NCBI RefSeq assembly: GCF_026151205.1
Contig: NC_087084.1
Location: forward strand, 11,497,453 to 11,561,452
Reading direction: 5' to 3'
Length of the DNA: 64,000 nt
Source of the DNA: Bolinopsis microptera
Taxonomy: Eukaryota > Ctenophora > Tentaculata > Lobata > Bolinopsidae
Below are positions 11,901 to 22,920 of the stretch, piece by piece. Made by a program: the position numbers and the translations under genes. Below the pieces are notes generated by a model. That model had not been told where the DNA came from. It ran no database searches and saw nothing but the letters and a program-made list of their open reading frames with translations. Within the stretch, counting starts at the first letter, position 1; the number at the start of each line of letters is the position of its first letter.

Positions 11901-13339
11901 GCGCCTCCTCGCGTTTCACCGGAATCAGGTCCCAAAAAATGCCTGGCCATCCAGTCAACGGACGGTTCTTCAAAGCGGAACTGGGTTTTGTAGTAAAAGT
12001 CCGTTTGGGGCTGACGTCGGGTCTTGAATGTTCTAGTCGAATGTGGGGCCGGTGGTAAAAGAGGAAGTGCCATAGAGCTCAGACTTAACACAAGCTGAGT
12101 TCAAACTTCGTCAATTAATCAATAACAAAATTAATCAATAACAAAAGACACAATCATGTCGAAAACATGCCACGAACATGATCATACAAAAGTTCAGCTT
12201 AACTTTCTATCACTGTCGGTATTGGGTTAGAATAATCTGCTAGGTAATTATTGAGCATCGATATGTATTTAATAAAGTTTGAGAAATTGACGGCAAACCA
12301 CAGTAAAACTACGGTGGGTTTCGGGAAACTACCGTGGATAAAAGAAAACTACAGTAAATCACGGTAAACCACTGTAAAAGGGACGTGAAATTACCTGTAG
12401 GGGACACAATATCGCACACGAAACATTCATTATAGATATCAAGAATGATTCTGAATTATCTTCGGAGTCAAGGGTGTTATCATTTTGCCGCCATTTCAAG
12501 ATTGCGATATCACAAATTCCATCACAGACATATGCGGTACGTGATGTGCGAATGTCGAATGTACTCGACACAAATTTCCCTCGAAAATGTTTATTTCACA
12601 TTCCTTCGATACATCGATGTACATCCGAATTTGGGTGTTTTCCCATTAACATAAGATGGCAAACAAAAGATCTGAATTAACCTGTCGTGCTTCTTAAAAT
12701 ACTGATTTGAGTATTTGAGTGCTAGTTTGAGAGCATTTTAGTGAGTATTTACTTGAATGTAAGTCATACTCACGATGAATTCAGCTTGAGTATTAGTTTT
12801 TACTGGGCAGTATATGCTCAAACTTTGTGAATACCGATTTGGAGACTCAGAAAAATCTAAGTAATTACTAGCGAGTATTTACTTAAGAAATACTTAGTTA
12901 TTATGAATGACCCCTATAGTCACAACATCTACAAAGCTGCCATATAGCCTGACTGACAATTTTCTCGACTGACTGACAATGTTTCTTCTTTTTCCCCATT
13001 TAGAATACAAAGATTAGTACATTTTGGCTTATGATTAATATTATATTTTTACCTATAGTTTACCTAGATTATGAATAGTACCAATTGAGCATCAAATTAT
13101 AAAATAAAACTGGTAATCTAAAAATTAAAGTTTTGACAAACCTGAGCATGCTTCCTAAAAGCCCTGAATCTCATGGATCTCTCTTCCTGGGAACTTCCTC
13201 GATGGTTTTTTTCCTCGAACTCAACGAAAACCTTTCCCATCTCACTCGGGTTCTGGAGCATGCTATCAAGGGTAGCATCATCCACCAAAACAGCAGCAAC
13301 TGCTGCCAGCAGGATAGTTAGCACGGATACTCGAAGCAT
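8989..13339 (-). CDS. Papain-family (C1A, cathepsin L-like) protease with C-terminal ShKT-like domain
   Basis: Five exons are supported by GT-AG sites and phase: 13339-13142, 10717-10068, 9921-9787, 9503-9361 and 9140-8989. Exon 1 gives a signal peptide (MLRVSVLTILLAAVAAVLV) and the start of an I29 propeptide inhibitor; exon 2 continues it (MNHFADMTDDE). An acidic propeptide linker follows, then the catalytic Cys in QGSCGSCWAF and the GCGGGWM motif. Exon 3 carries the catalytic His (NHALTAVAY) and Asn (KNSWGSEWGDDG), so the triad is intact. Exon 4 completes the protease fold and runs into an Asp/Glu/Pro linker. Exon 5 has a six-cysteine ShKT-like pattern ending ACPRTCGDC, then four more cysteines. 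Expect a secreted or lysosomal endopeptidase. A ShKT tail on a protease is typical of cnidarian and nematode secreted proteins. Intron 1 hosts a Harbinger element, and intron 3 a CACGTG array. AATAAA on this strand at ~8886-8891 fits the 3' end. Confidence 0.87.
9680..9762. promoter_or_regulatory. Tandem CLEAR-type E-box array in protease intron 3
   Basis: Three perfect GTCACGTGAC sites at 9712-9721, 9731-9740 and 9750-9759 are spaced 19 bases apart in a short tandem repeat (unit ACTATGGTAGTCACGTGAC), preceded by one more CACGTG near 9690. GTCACGTGAC is the known CLEAR element bound by MiT/TFE factors (TFEB, MITF), which drive lysosomal genes in vertebrates. Its location inside a cathepsin-type gene is suggestive, but binding here is inference, and the array may simply be a satellite. 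Confidence 0.5.
10963..12914. mobile_element. PIF/Harbinger transposon in protease intron 1
   Basis: Terminal inverted repeats GGGGTCATTCATAA lie at 10963-10976 and 12901-12914. They are flanked by TAA (10960-10962) and TAT (12915-12917), close to the 3-bp TWA duplication of this superfamily. Subterminal copies of GGTATTCATAAAGTTAG occur near 11116 and 11165, with related inverted sequence near 12815-12840. The interior holds a transposase N-terminal fragment (11525-12073, -). The DDE catalytic half is missing, so the copy cannot move by itself. It lies wholly within intron 1 and is presumably spliced out. Confidence 0.8.
11525..12073 (-). pseudogene. Harbinger transposase, N-terminal fragment
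   Basis: The frame encodes a HARBI1-like N-terminus: a DWMARHFLG segment, then the conserved helix-turn-helix region with EICLRYFSDPGFQ and VGVSQPTVSRTV, then an IIFP motif that usually precedes the catalytic core. After FNQAAQFWAMKN the similarity ends, and no DGT/DDE catalytic block follows in any frame up to the element end, so this is a truncated, inactive coding remnant. The first in-frame ATG (MALPLLPPAP) is near 12073. The related autonomous element would be expected elsewhere in the genome. Confidence 0.75.
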
Positions 13340-13391
13340 TTTGACACGAATACGGATTCGGATTATATTATTGGTGATGTGGATTACGGTC

Positions 13392-13399
13392 TTATATAT
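13392..13399 (-). promoter_or_regulatory. TATA box of the protease gene
   Basis: TATATAAG on the minus strand lies about 53-60 bases upstream of the protease ATG at 13339. This places a start site near 13365 and leaves a short 5' leader without need for an extra exon. Confidence 0.55.
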
Positions 13400-13419
13400 C
13401 TAAAAAGGTTCATTGTTGT

Positions 13420-16400
13420 CGGGTGCACGTTCAAGCTGGGCGCGTGGCTTTGTTTACACGTGTTTATTGTTTATGATACTCCAGGTGGGGATACCTTTTC
13501 TCTCTATACCGTTTTCTCTCCTTCGTTCGATCGTACTACTGCAGCGCAGCCTTTGTTTTCTCTCAGCTCAATACTCTCTAATTGTTTGTCTTACTATATT
13601 AATATACTATATACCAGCTGTTTTACTATAGACTATTTACTACTAGAAACCCCTCAATTTTCAGTTTTTTGCCGCTGCCGGTAAGATTTCGTCAAGTTTA
13701 AAATATAATATAGATATGCCACCTGTTCCACCATCCACCACTTCGACAACTCTCCAGATGGTATTTATTGTTTATAGGACTCCTTTATGGTCTTTCAGAG
13801 AGCTCCCTTATTGTTTATAACTGGTAGACTGAAAACCGGATGCTAAACCTGTGATGTTTCAGCGGTTCACGTGCTGTTTATTTGTCTTCATTGCACTCTA
13901 TAGTAGTAAATAAACTGCTGCTCTATGGACCGAGAACTCGAGGTAGTGCTCCAGTCCCCACCCACATCAATTGTTGAGGATCATACAATGCTTAGTGAGA
14001 GAAGCACGTGTCTGGGCAGACTGTTGAAACTTTATAGGGAAACGTAGGATCTTTTAACTTTCAGCTTCATCTCTCAGCGTTTTTAATAAATATAACGCGA
14101 GAAGATTGGGAAGCCGTGTAAAACATTAATATACCAGAGCCAACATATAAGTACGCCAAAATGTTGTGAAAAGTGCGACTCAGCACTTGCTTATAAGTAT
14201 AATTGTTTAATGTGCGGCTTAGCGGAAAATTTTGCGAATAGTGCGGCTCATGTGCGGCGAATAATTGCGAAATGTTTGGCGAATTTTCTTAAGTTAGTCT
14301 TTCTGTGTTAGAAAGCTGCCCAAACATTACCAATTACTATAACATAATGTTATTGTTAGGTTTATAATTATTCGTATAAGTAAAGGAGTCGATCACATAT
14401 TACGTAATTAGCCGATGGAGAAGGGATTTGTAAAATGAAGATTGATTACGGGTGGAGGGGATAAAAGTGCAATCGTTGGAATGTTTATCTACTCAGAAAT
14501 GTGGTGTCTTTTACTCAAAATTTACACCATTTTGATTCTCAAAATGGAATAACCATTAATCATGCTACTTTACATTTTAAAAGTTACTCAGCACTCATAT
14601 TTCATCGGAAATAGCATACATTTAGAAAATAGCGCTATATTTTATTCCATCTAGCTATGTCTTATCAAAAAAATAACTGTTTGGTGCTTTGGTCGGAATA
14701 TAATTATATAAAATATTTGGCGCTTTGGTTGGAATATATAAAATATTTGGTATCGAGCTGCTGGTAAACGATTCATTGAGTCACTAGTCAATATCTTAAT
14801 TAAGGTAGGTAAGGCACCGAAACTGTTTAATGTTTATTGCGGTAGGTACATAGGTATTGGTAAGGTACCGAATATGTGCGGTAAACGGCTTTAAGTGCGA
14901 ATATAATGTGCGTGAGATAATTCCACGCACGACGCACTTATAATATGTTCCTTTTGTAACATATTATACTGCGCCATGCATTTACTTACATACTTAAATG
15001 ACGCTATTAAAGTTTATATTATCCACAGTCTTCACTCAAGTTATAAATTTCAAATTAAAAATCGTGGCTTGAAATGCAGTGATAATTCATTCTTCAATCT
15101 GATACTGAGAAATACATAGTAAAGTTAGATTAAGAAATACATATTTAAATTAAAAATCTCCCCTTGGACCTCAATATTTCAAAAGGAAAAGTAAAGTAAC
15201 TCATATAATACGAAAACTGGAATTGTTGATAATATTGAAGTTTGGAGCATATGTAACTTTGAGCATATTTATTGTGATATAAATCGAAATTTTACCCACT
15301 TCCTGATTCGCAAATTAAAATGGCTGTAGCTCATCGACAAAAAGGGAACAAAGGCCGACGTTAAATTGAATCTCGTGACCATTAGTGTTATCTCAATACC
15401 ACTTGATCTTAATACCACGGTGTCACGTGTTCTTAATAACACAGTGCGACATGTCCGTATTCTGCACACCTCAGTCCTGGACTGCAAGCCTGTGAAAAAT
15501 GATACTTTTATGATAAATTTGTTATATTCAGTTCGTTATATTCAGTTCTCTTTCATGATACAACTGTTAGTAAATGATAAATATGTTAGCTGCAGCTGCA
15601 GAACTAATATAAAATACCAAATCTCTTTACTTGACGTATGTCAATGTGTCCATCTAATAGATGTTAAATCAAGAAACTAAAACTCAGACTTGCGTATTCA
15701 ATAAATACGCAAGTCTGAATTTTAGTTTTTTGATTTAACATATAGTATAAATACTTAAATACTATTTAAGTATTTATACATAAGTTAGATCTATCAATTA
15801 CTATAATTTATAAATCACTGTCATTAGTTATAAATTACAGAATCACAGAAATCCTCACCCCTGGGCAGAGTATCTCCTTCTCCTGAAAGTGAACTGTGGG
15901 ATTATCTGCGGATGTACTCCTACTTTTTCTTACGTTGTTATCTTTATCCAGAGAACTGCGAACTGGTACTCCAACCACTGATGTAAATAAATAGCTGCTC
16001 ATTTTAAATTTTGTTTTTTAACAGCTATTTGTTTTTCTAACTTAGAAAACATAAAATGAAAAACGGAATCATCGAATACTTGGGTTTTATATGCAAGTTT
16101 TTACTCCATAAGTTAAATTATCTAAGCACAACATCATTAATGCAGTTCTATAATCTATAAGTTCAGAAGAGGCAACATAAATCATAATCAAACATGCGCA
16201 AAAACCTGCGCTGAAATCCTAACATTAGAGAATTTGTCAGCTCAGTGCTAAAGACTAACCCAGATATGCGAGAGACACTATAAGTATTACAATAACACTG
16301 CTACATAGCCGACCCATCTCCCGTCCCTTTCAATTTGACATAAACTGATGACAAGTCTTAAATTACAAATAAGTTCAAATTCGGTGACGATGAATTGTAA

Positions 16401-16940
16401 AACTACACGATACAGGCGGTGCAAAATGATTTATTCAAAAAATAAGTAAAATCCCCCCATTGAACTACAATGTTTTCAGTTATGAATGAAAACAATCTGA
16501 TCATGGTTTCATTAAAATCAAAATTGAAGTAAAAAACATATCTAACAGAAGATATTCTGGATTTATAAACTCAAACTTAAAATAAATAGTTTTCTGGATT
16601 TATAAGTTCACCAAATTACCTGGTAATCTAACTGCTAACAGCATCTTTATCTCCGAAATTGACAAGGGTTATTTATAGTGCCTGCAGTTGATACGGTTTT
16701 AAAAGAGTGATAATGGAAGCATTTTACTCGATGGTTTTTTAGAGGAAGAAGGCTTGATGACCATTTTATCACCTGGTTAAGAGGTAATTCGCTAGACTAT
16801 GATGTAGATATGATACCTGCACCTGGAAATGTCGTTAAAGGAAATTTAACTCATTAAATACATGCTCACTGCAGCTATTTAGCAACAATGATCAGTCTCA
16901 AATATCGATTACAAATAATTACCACGCCTACTATAATAGT
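13420..16940. other. Intergenic DNA, no supported gene
   Basis: No exon with splice context or domain was found. A degenerate MITE end (GATCACATATTACGTAATTA) starts near 14391 and resembles the element ends at 22976 and 36965. A strong hairpin lies at 15664-15742, followed by a second small palindrome (AATACTTAAATAC...) at about 15748-15778. Confidence 0.5.
15664..15742. repeat. Near-perfect 38-bp inverted repeat (hairpin)
   Basis: The arm starting GTTAAATCAAGAAACTAAAA is mirrored after a loop of a few bases by a second arm ending TTTTTTGATTTAAC, with only about two mismatches in 38. ATAG occurs immediately on both sides, which could be a 4-bp duplication. A tiny foldback MITE is likeliest; a small-RNA hairpin precursor is possible. 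Confidence 0.8.
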
Positions 16941-16948
16941 ATAATTAT

Positions 16949-17033
16949 TTACTGGGCGGCGTTCAGCCTGTCATTCCGTTGCATCTGTTTATAAGGATAA
17001 AAGCCTGAGGTTCCCACTCCCCATACCAGGTAA
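16949..17033 (+). repeat. 85-bp miniature repeat, copy 1
   Basis: Starts TTACTGGGCGGCGTTCAGCC and ends ACCAGGTAA. It shares the core TCAGCCTGTCATTCCG and its length with copies at 22150-22236 (inverted), 22555-22638 and 22921-23842 (split). All copies are bounded by TTAC and GTAA. Confidence 0.75.
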
Positions 17034-17111
17034 ACAACTGTAAGACTAAGGATATCCCTTAATTTTCAAGTTTGGGTCTTGTTGTCTTAACAGGACGGTA
17101 GAATTTAGCAT

Positions 17112-17356
17112 ATGTCCCCGGGGAGGAAGAGTCCCGGGGAGGAAGAGTCCCCGGGGAGGAGGAGTCCCCGGGGAGGAGAAGTCCCCGGGGAGGAGGAGTC
17201 CCCGGGGAGGAGGAGTCCCCGGGGAGGAGGAGTCCCCGGGAGGAGGAGTCCCCGGGGAGGAGGAGTCCCCGGGGAGGAGGAGTCCCCGGGGAGGAGGAGT
17301 CCCCGGGGAGGAGGGGTCCCCGGGGAGGAGGAGTCCCCGGGGAGGAGTCCCCGAGG
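17112..17356. repeat. 17-bp GC-rich minisatellite
   Basis: About 14 units of CCCCGGGGAGGAGGAGT. Because 17 is not a multiple of 3, three units give one 17-residue peptide period, and both strands stay open without stops; the reading frames here are by-products, not genes. The unit contains the palindrome CCCCGGGG and a purine strand (GGGGAGGAGGAG) able in principle to form G-quadruplex or triplex structures. It stands out sharply from the AT-rich surroundings. Confidence 0.92.
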
Positions 17357-17641
17357 AGTATCATTCAGTAGTTCATTGTTTGCTTCTGGGTTCTGCTATT
17401 CTCTGTCTTCATAATCGGGACTCAAACAGATGTTTTCAAAACATATTCTTGGTGAAAATATCTTTGTCGTGAAACCTCCAATAAATTGATTAAATTGTTG
17501 TACAAAATTATACAATTCATTTCTTAATAAACAGATAATTTTATGGCTAGTAATCCCTTACTCTTGGTTGTGATATATCAGGAGCTTACATTTACTTACT
17601 TCGTTACTTCGTTGAGTTCATCCGTGGAGTCGGAAGGGTCA

Positions 17642-18133
17642 TCAGATATCTGACCACCTGGATGGCGAGTAGTCGACCAGTGAGTTTGACCAACTGCAGC
17701 TGTAGCCGGCGACCGGAGGGTTGTCCGGTATCAAAGCAAGAAAGTTCGACAAACTACACTTAAACATGTCAAAGGATGAATCAGCCTTTACTGTGTGAGG
17801 CACTTTGTTCCACAGCTTCGGTCCTTGAACTGCAAAAAACCTGTCGTACAGTGACTGGTTGCGTAAGGAACTTGACTTGGACAATGAGGGTATGACAGCT
17901 ACATCCCCCTGTCTTGGGGTCACCTTGAATTTGATATCACAGCAGTTTGGTACCACATTATGGAGAATCTTCCACATCATCAGGATGATATACCTCTCCC
18001 GTCTGCGCTGTAGAGACATCAATTTAAGCTGTACGAGTCTTTCCCAATAGTTGAGATGTTGAAGACCGCCAATACGACTGGTGAAATTATTAATTATTAT
18101 GTAACAAATAAAATTGATTAAAAACAGCTGCAT
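17642..18133 (-). pseudogene. C-terminal fragment of a jockey/CR1-type LINE ORF2
   Basis: The frame encodes only the distal tail of a non-LTR reverse transcriptase ORF. It has the segment YWERLVQLKLMSLQRRRERY, then WKILHNVVPN, then FAVQGPKLWNKVPHTVK and a terminal LIPDNPPVAGY...NSLVDY. These blocks are common downstream of the RT domain in metazoan jockey/CR1-like LINEs. The endonuclease and RT are absent, so it is a 5'-truncated insertion on the minus strand. The initial Met is not a true start. Confidence 0.75.
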
Positions 18134-18364
18134 AGAAAGTTTAAGTATAGTTATATTTGATAATTTTTTTCAATCTCCAACATTTTACAACTAAAATGGC
18201 GAAAAATTCCAAACGTTCCATTTCATTCCTTTCATAAAACAATCAAGAACTAGTGTCTATCTTCGAGTTCATCAGAAAGTGTTCATTGTTCTTCTCATGT
18301 CAGAGAGTTCAGTGTTCAGAGCATTCTTAGTGACAGTCGTTGATCTACTCAAATAATCATCAGT

Positions 18365-19297
18365 TTAGTCCAGCAACCTTCTTCGTTCCCCCTCTCCAAC
18401 AGAACCCTCACCAGTAGTACAGCACCTTATCAGAACGCTGGAGATCACCCTAATCCTAGATTTGAGGAACCCCCTGAAGCTGTTAAGAGTGAGTGTAAGG
18501 ATGTAGAAGTTAGCTGTTACCCCAAATAAGGAAATGCCCATCGCAAATGTATAGAGATTATTAAGGTAGGCTTTTGGGAAAATAAAGTGAGCGATGTAGT
18601 AGATAGCCGAGGGAATGCTGATGAGAGTGTGGACGGTAACAGTGAGCAGGACTGTCAGGACCCCTTGCCACTGGAGACCTCTGTCTGCAATCCTCCTAGC
18701 AACAACTAGCAACAACACACTACTTACTATAGTGATCAAAGTAAAAGTGAGCAGGGTTAATCCTATCGCGGTGCTGTAAACTGCAATTCCCGTATTCGTC
18801 CACTTGCCCCAATTATAATCGCAGTTGTAGGTATCATGATCAAAATAGACACCACTTTTATCTCTAGCAATTGCTGCAGTAGGGAATATGAAGCTGCATA
18901 CCCACATCCCACAGGCTATCATATGAGCAGTTTTACTTGGAAAGTTAAATGCTCTGAGAGGATATTTGACTATGAGCAGCTTAGAGAAAGCTATAGCAGC
19001 CATCAGTTGACATACAACCGAGGCACAGCTAGCATATACAAACAGATCTAGGTAACATAGGATGTCTCCAAGGATCCAATCATTTGCAGCCAAGGACACT
19101 ACACCGGGCAAAATACTGAACACTGTTAATAATAAATCTGCAACAGCAATGTATTGGATAAAGGTAACTATTACTTTATGAAGCTTTATCGCATTGTACC
19201 TCAGGGACCCGACCAAAATGAGCGTGTCTCCGATCAGTGAAGAAATAGAAATGAAGGATTCATATCCGATAAGAATTTGTCTTTCTCTTTTGTTCAT
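18365..19297 (-). CDS. Second intronless class A-like orphan GPCR
   Basis: A single 310-residue frame has seven hydrophobic spans. TM1 has GDTLILVGSLRY (~23-34, Asp where Asn is usual), TM2 has IAVADLLLTVF (~50-60), a Trp-bearing loop NDWILGDILC precedes TM3, and the TM3 end is AFSKLLIVKYPLRAF, in which the DRY arginine is replaced. Extracellular loop 2 has a Cys (YNCDYNW) that can pair with the TM3 cysteine. TM7 has NFYILTLTLNSFRGFL instead of NPxxY, followed by a basic tail. Length and topology fit a fast-evolving rhodopsin-like receptor. The loss of DRY and NPxxY makes G-protein coupling less certain. Start is the first ATG. It is unrelated in detail to the receptor at 1702-2763. Confidence 0.82.
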   Translation of the reverse strand: MNKRERQILIGYESFISISSLIGDTLILVGSLRYNAIKLHKVIVTFIQYIAVADLLLTVFSILPGVVSLAANDWILGDILCYLDLFVYASCASVVCQLMAAIAFSKLLIVKYPLRAFNFPSKTAHMIACGMWVCSFIFPTAAIARDKSGVYFDHDTYNCDYNWGKWTNTGIAVYSTAIGLTLLTFTLITIVSSVLLLVVARRIADRGLQWQGVLTVLLTVTVHTLISIPSAIYYIAHFIFPKAYLNNLYTFAMGISLFGVTANFYILTLTLNSFRGFLKSRIRVISSVLIRCCTTGEGSVGEGERRRLLD

Positions 19298-20575
19298 AAT
19301 GGAGCAGTCGGCAGTAAGATTCTGCCTTCAAATTCCCTAGATAATTTGAGAAATATAGTCTAGTAGTAATAGTATCACCTATTTAAAATTAGGTTTACTT
19401 ACTAAAAGTAAAATATTATGATCATTATAATTATACCACTATTATGCAACTATTGACTATACGTACGTGGACGGCTGAAAGGGGTTCACCAAAATAAAAA
19501 TAAAATGAAGCATTTCACGTTATGTTTTGGTCATGTATACCAGATGAATAGACTATATATTATAGAGATCTGAGATACATAACGGGTGATACTCGTAAAA
19601 TATTTTTTCAAATATACGGTCAAGACCGTCCGTTGACGAGTCCAAATCGGCGCGCGTCTTGACAGGTTATAAAGTTAAACCTATAATGCAATGAGATACA
19701 AACAAATAAAAAGAATACAAATAATTATACACCGTCCAAATAACTGTTACTGATCCTAAACATACAGGGTTACTCAACAGCGGAAATAATTTTCAGGAAA
19801 CTACCCGCATTGTAATTTAATATCAAATTTCATATCAAAAGGTCTAGGTGTTCTGTGGAAGAGGAGCTCCAGTGGAAGAGGCGGTCCACGCGTTATCCAG
19901 GAGAGTTGCAAACAAACAGGTTATTACAAACAAGTTATTGCAAACAAACAGGTTTAATAATACAAATACAGGTTTTTAAAACTGGTTAAAATATCGTTCC
20001 ACTAATTGATGAATTCAATAACTCTATTAATCCAATAATTTCTTTATAAATAATTCTAATAACAATAAATGTCCTTTCTGACCAATGGCTGCATTGCTCT
20101 GCAAATCTCTCCAATCAGATCTTAATCATATAAGTGATCACTTAATTCATCTTTATGAAACCCAATGCCAAAGTGAATATTTGCAATTTTACATGGTTTA
20201 TCTACCATTTTAATGATTGATTGGGGGACTGGTCCGTAGTACCAGCCAATGTTTACTCAAAAGTAATATATAATTGAAATAAGTTAAATATTCATCCCCG
20301 AGGGGCACGCAGATTATAATTGTGATGTTATCTATTAAAACTATTCGATTAAAATTTTATTGGTCGAGTCGTCTAGCCCTGATCTGCAAACATATTTGAT
20401 ATTGGTAACTTTATGATGCTGCCTCACCGCAATTAGGTGTGTTATCAGTGTAGATATGCGCTATGTGGCAGTGAAATAAGGAATGTGCTGTTAGAATGGC
20501 AGGTGGTTTGAAATGTTGTCCTGATTCAGATTGTTTAATTTGAGCTGTATGAGTTTGGTTTTGAGTGATTATTGA
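19298..20575. other. Intergenic DNA
   Basis: No gene seen. A dispersed repeat occupies about 19577-19690. A short tandem of CAAACAGGTT/CAAACAAGTTATTG lies at about 19912-19955. Confidence 0.45.
19577..19690 (+). repeat. Dispersed repeat, copy 1 (inverted copy at ~34020-34130)
   Basis: It begins TAACGGGTGATACTCG and contains GACGAGTCCAAATCGGCGCG and GACAGGTTATAAA. The reverse complement of about 34020-34130 shows the same three blocks in order, with scattered mismatches. It is probably the conserved end of a larger transposon, since the TAACGGGTGATACTC edge is sharp in both copies. Confidence 0.65.
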
Positions 20576-21853
20576 CTATGTTCTTTGTGATTTACGTAAT
20601 CCAGGTAGGTTGTGGAGTAAAAATGGTGGCCATTCGTCGTTGCAGCCAGCACTTTGCAAGTCTAGTAGTACTTTTTTTGACGAATTCTTATATATGTTGA
20701 TAGAAAATATACTGGATGGGCATGTAATGCGAGTGTTATGCTCTGAAATAGCGAGCATTGGGCCTTTATAAAAGATGCTAGATCTCAGGTCAGTCTGTGA
20801 GTAAATTGATAACCAGTCTAAGTTTTGTTCGTGTGTCGTTCCTTGTTTGGGTGTGTTAGGAGGGAAAAGTTCTGAAATCGATTTAGGTAACAAACTAGAC
20901 ATATTTCGAATTTTGTGCAGTAAAATAAGTGCGTTTTTAACGATAACCCCTTGAACGGTTAAGACCTCGTGTTCTTTAAATGCTAGTTTTGTGTGCTCTG
21001 GCAGTTTTCCGTCCTTGTAGTAGTAGTTCACATTTCCGGCCATAACTGCCCTCATACCTTGTTTTTGTTTAGCAAAAAGAGATTCTATAAGAGATTTTGA
21101 AGCAAATCCCCAGACAAGTGAGCAGAAGTTTAAATGGGACTGAACAAAACTTTGGAAAATCTGTAAACGGGCCTTCATTGGCAATTTATGTTTTATCCTG
21201 TACATCACCCCAATAAATCTTGACATCTTGCTCCTCAGTGCTTTTATGTGGCTACTCCAGTTAAGCTTTTCATCTACAATTACACCAAGAAACCGGGCTT
21301 CAGTTTTACGTTCTAATACTGTATTTTCTATTTGTACTTTAATCAATGATGGTTCTATGCGCTTTTTCGAGAAAATCATATAACACGTCTTTTTTAGATT
21401 TAGTGCTAATCCGTTGCTATTAACCCACCGTGATAATGTTTCCGTTAGTTGGTTGACCCTTAGCATTAGTTCTTGGACATTGGAACCGTTAATAATGATA
21501 TTTGCATCGTCTGCATAAAGTATGAATTTTACCATCATGTTAGAAATACCGGGAAGATTGTTGATGTATATGACGAAAAGTAAGGGACCTAGTATGCTCC
21601 CTTGTGGAACACCATGCACGATAGGCTTGTGGGACGAATGTGAATTGTTTATTGCTACATATTGGCTTCTATCACTTAGGTATGACTCAAACCACTTTAG
21701 AGCTATTCCCCGGATGCCGTAGTGCTGTAATTTATTTAGCAGTGTAGCATGATCCAGGACGTCAAACGCTTTACTGTAATCTAATAATAGCAGTAGTGAA
21801 ATTTGGTTTTTGCTAAGAGAGTGTAAAATTGTACTTTGTGCATTATAAAACAT
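20576..21853 (-). mobile_element. 5'-truncated jockey/CR1-like LINE, RT domain intact to C-terminus
   Basis: One open frame of 425 residues covers the palm and thumb of a non-LTR reverse transcriptase. It has LDYSKAFDVLDH (~26-37), GVPQGSILGPLLFVIYINNL (~81-100) and the catalytic ILYADDANIII (~111-121). A long C-terminal region follows, with FLGVIVDEKLNWSSHI and the terminal FSINIYKNSSKKVLLDLQ. The endonuclease and the first RT blocks are missing upstream of ~21853, so it cannot act alone. The frame is undamaged, implying recent insertion. It differs from the LINE at 50.6-56.5 kb, whose catalytic box reads WADD. Confidence 0.88.
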
Positions 21854-22149
21854 ATTAATAAATCTAATTTCAACTTAAAACAGCATACTGGGGTTCAACT
21901 TAACTTCTAGTTCAGAGATACTACACACGTCCCTAACAATTCACAAGAATTTTCTTAAAATTTGGGCGAGTGATTTAGTAGGAGCGCATAAACTTACAAG
22001 GAAAGTGTCCGAAAAATTTAAAGCATTTAAATTTAATTTAAAGCAATTTAAAGCATATCCTGGATATCCAACGACCAACCATCAGACATTATGTTACAGC
22101 TAAAAGCAACGTATTTTGCCCCATTTTGATCGCTATATCAACTCCGATA

Positions 22150-22236
22150 TTACCTGCCACCTGGGGACCTCAGGCTATTATGTTCATAAACATAATAGAG
22201 ATTCGGCGGAATGACAGGCTGAGCGCGGCCCAGTAA
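22150..22236 (-). repeat. 85-bp miniature repeat, copy 2 (inverted)
   Basis: Reverse orientation copy: reads TTACCTG...GGGGACCTCAGG at its left edge and GCGCGGCCCAGTAA at its right. Together with the direct copy at 22555-22638 it makes a 489-bp structure with ~85-bp inverted ends, which could be mobilised as a unit. Confidence 0.75.
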
Positions 22237-22554
22237 CTCCGATATTCACCAAATTTTTCGGACAGTTGTGAAAGCCCTACTATTGGAAGGTTGTCGCCAA
22301 TTTTCAAAATGATCTCATTCAAGGAACCGAAGATATATCCGAATAATACGACAAAAATCAACGAATTTGGTCAAATTACCCGACTTTTACAGCTACTTTT
22401 GCTCCAAAAGCCGCGCACCATCAAATATGGCACCGCTATAGGCGAAACTCACTGATCTTTCCAAAAAGGTATGACAAATTTTGTATTGTGAAAATTCTCA
22501 CAGTCTCTAGAAAACAGTGGTACAAAAATTTTTAAAATCCGAGCAAATTTATTT

Positions 22555-22638
22555 TTACTGGGCCGCGCTCAGCCTGTCATTCCGCCAAATTTTTATTTAT
22601 TATGTTAATGAACATAATAGCCTGGGGTCCTCAGGTAA
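22555..22638 (+). repeat. 85-bp miniature repeat, copy 3
   Basis: Starts TTACTGGGCCGCGCTCAGCC and ends GGGGTCCTCAGGTAA. It contains the internal palindrome TTATGTTAATGAACATAA. This is the mirror partner of copy 2. Confidence 0.78.
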
Positions 22639-22669
22639 GTTGATTTTTATCGTGCACCCCCTACTTAGC

Positions 22670-22770
22670 TTAGGGTTAGGGTTTGATCATTCATGCATAA
22701 TATGCTACAATCAGGGATTGGGTTAGGGTTAATGTTATTAGGGTTAAGTTGGGATCAGATTAGAGGGTTA
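22670..22770 (+). repeat. Degenerate telomere-like TTAGGG tract
   Basis: Several spaced TTAGGGTT/GGGTTAGGG motifs occur (about 22672-22684, 22721-22736, 22764-22770). They are interrupted and degenerate, so this is at most an old interstitial telomeric-type sequence, or chance in a TTAGG-rich stretch. Confidence 0.4.
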
Positions 22771-22920
22771 GGATTTCGAATAGTCATTTGCATTCAGGGC
22801 CACGTTGATAAAGTTTTAAAAAAGTCACGTGACAGTCGAGTGATTAATCATCATCCGTATTAAAAGGAAAGATATGAAACCTGCCTCAATTCTCAAAAAT
22901 ATTCAGTGTAAATATATATC

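Noticed and set aside
17059-17414. Pro/Gly-rich and Arg/Glu-rich proteins on both strands
   Set aside because: Both are translations of the 17-bp minisatellite in rotating frames.
20576-21853. Same LINE family as 50.6-56.5 kb
   Set aside because: RT motifs differ (YADD versus WADD, GVPQGSILGP versus GTEQGHPLSP), so they are different lineages.
22670-22770. Telomere or chromosome fusion point
   Set aside because: TTAGGG motifs are few, interrupted and in one orientation only; too weak for a fusion scar.
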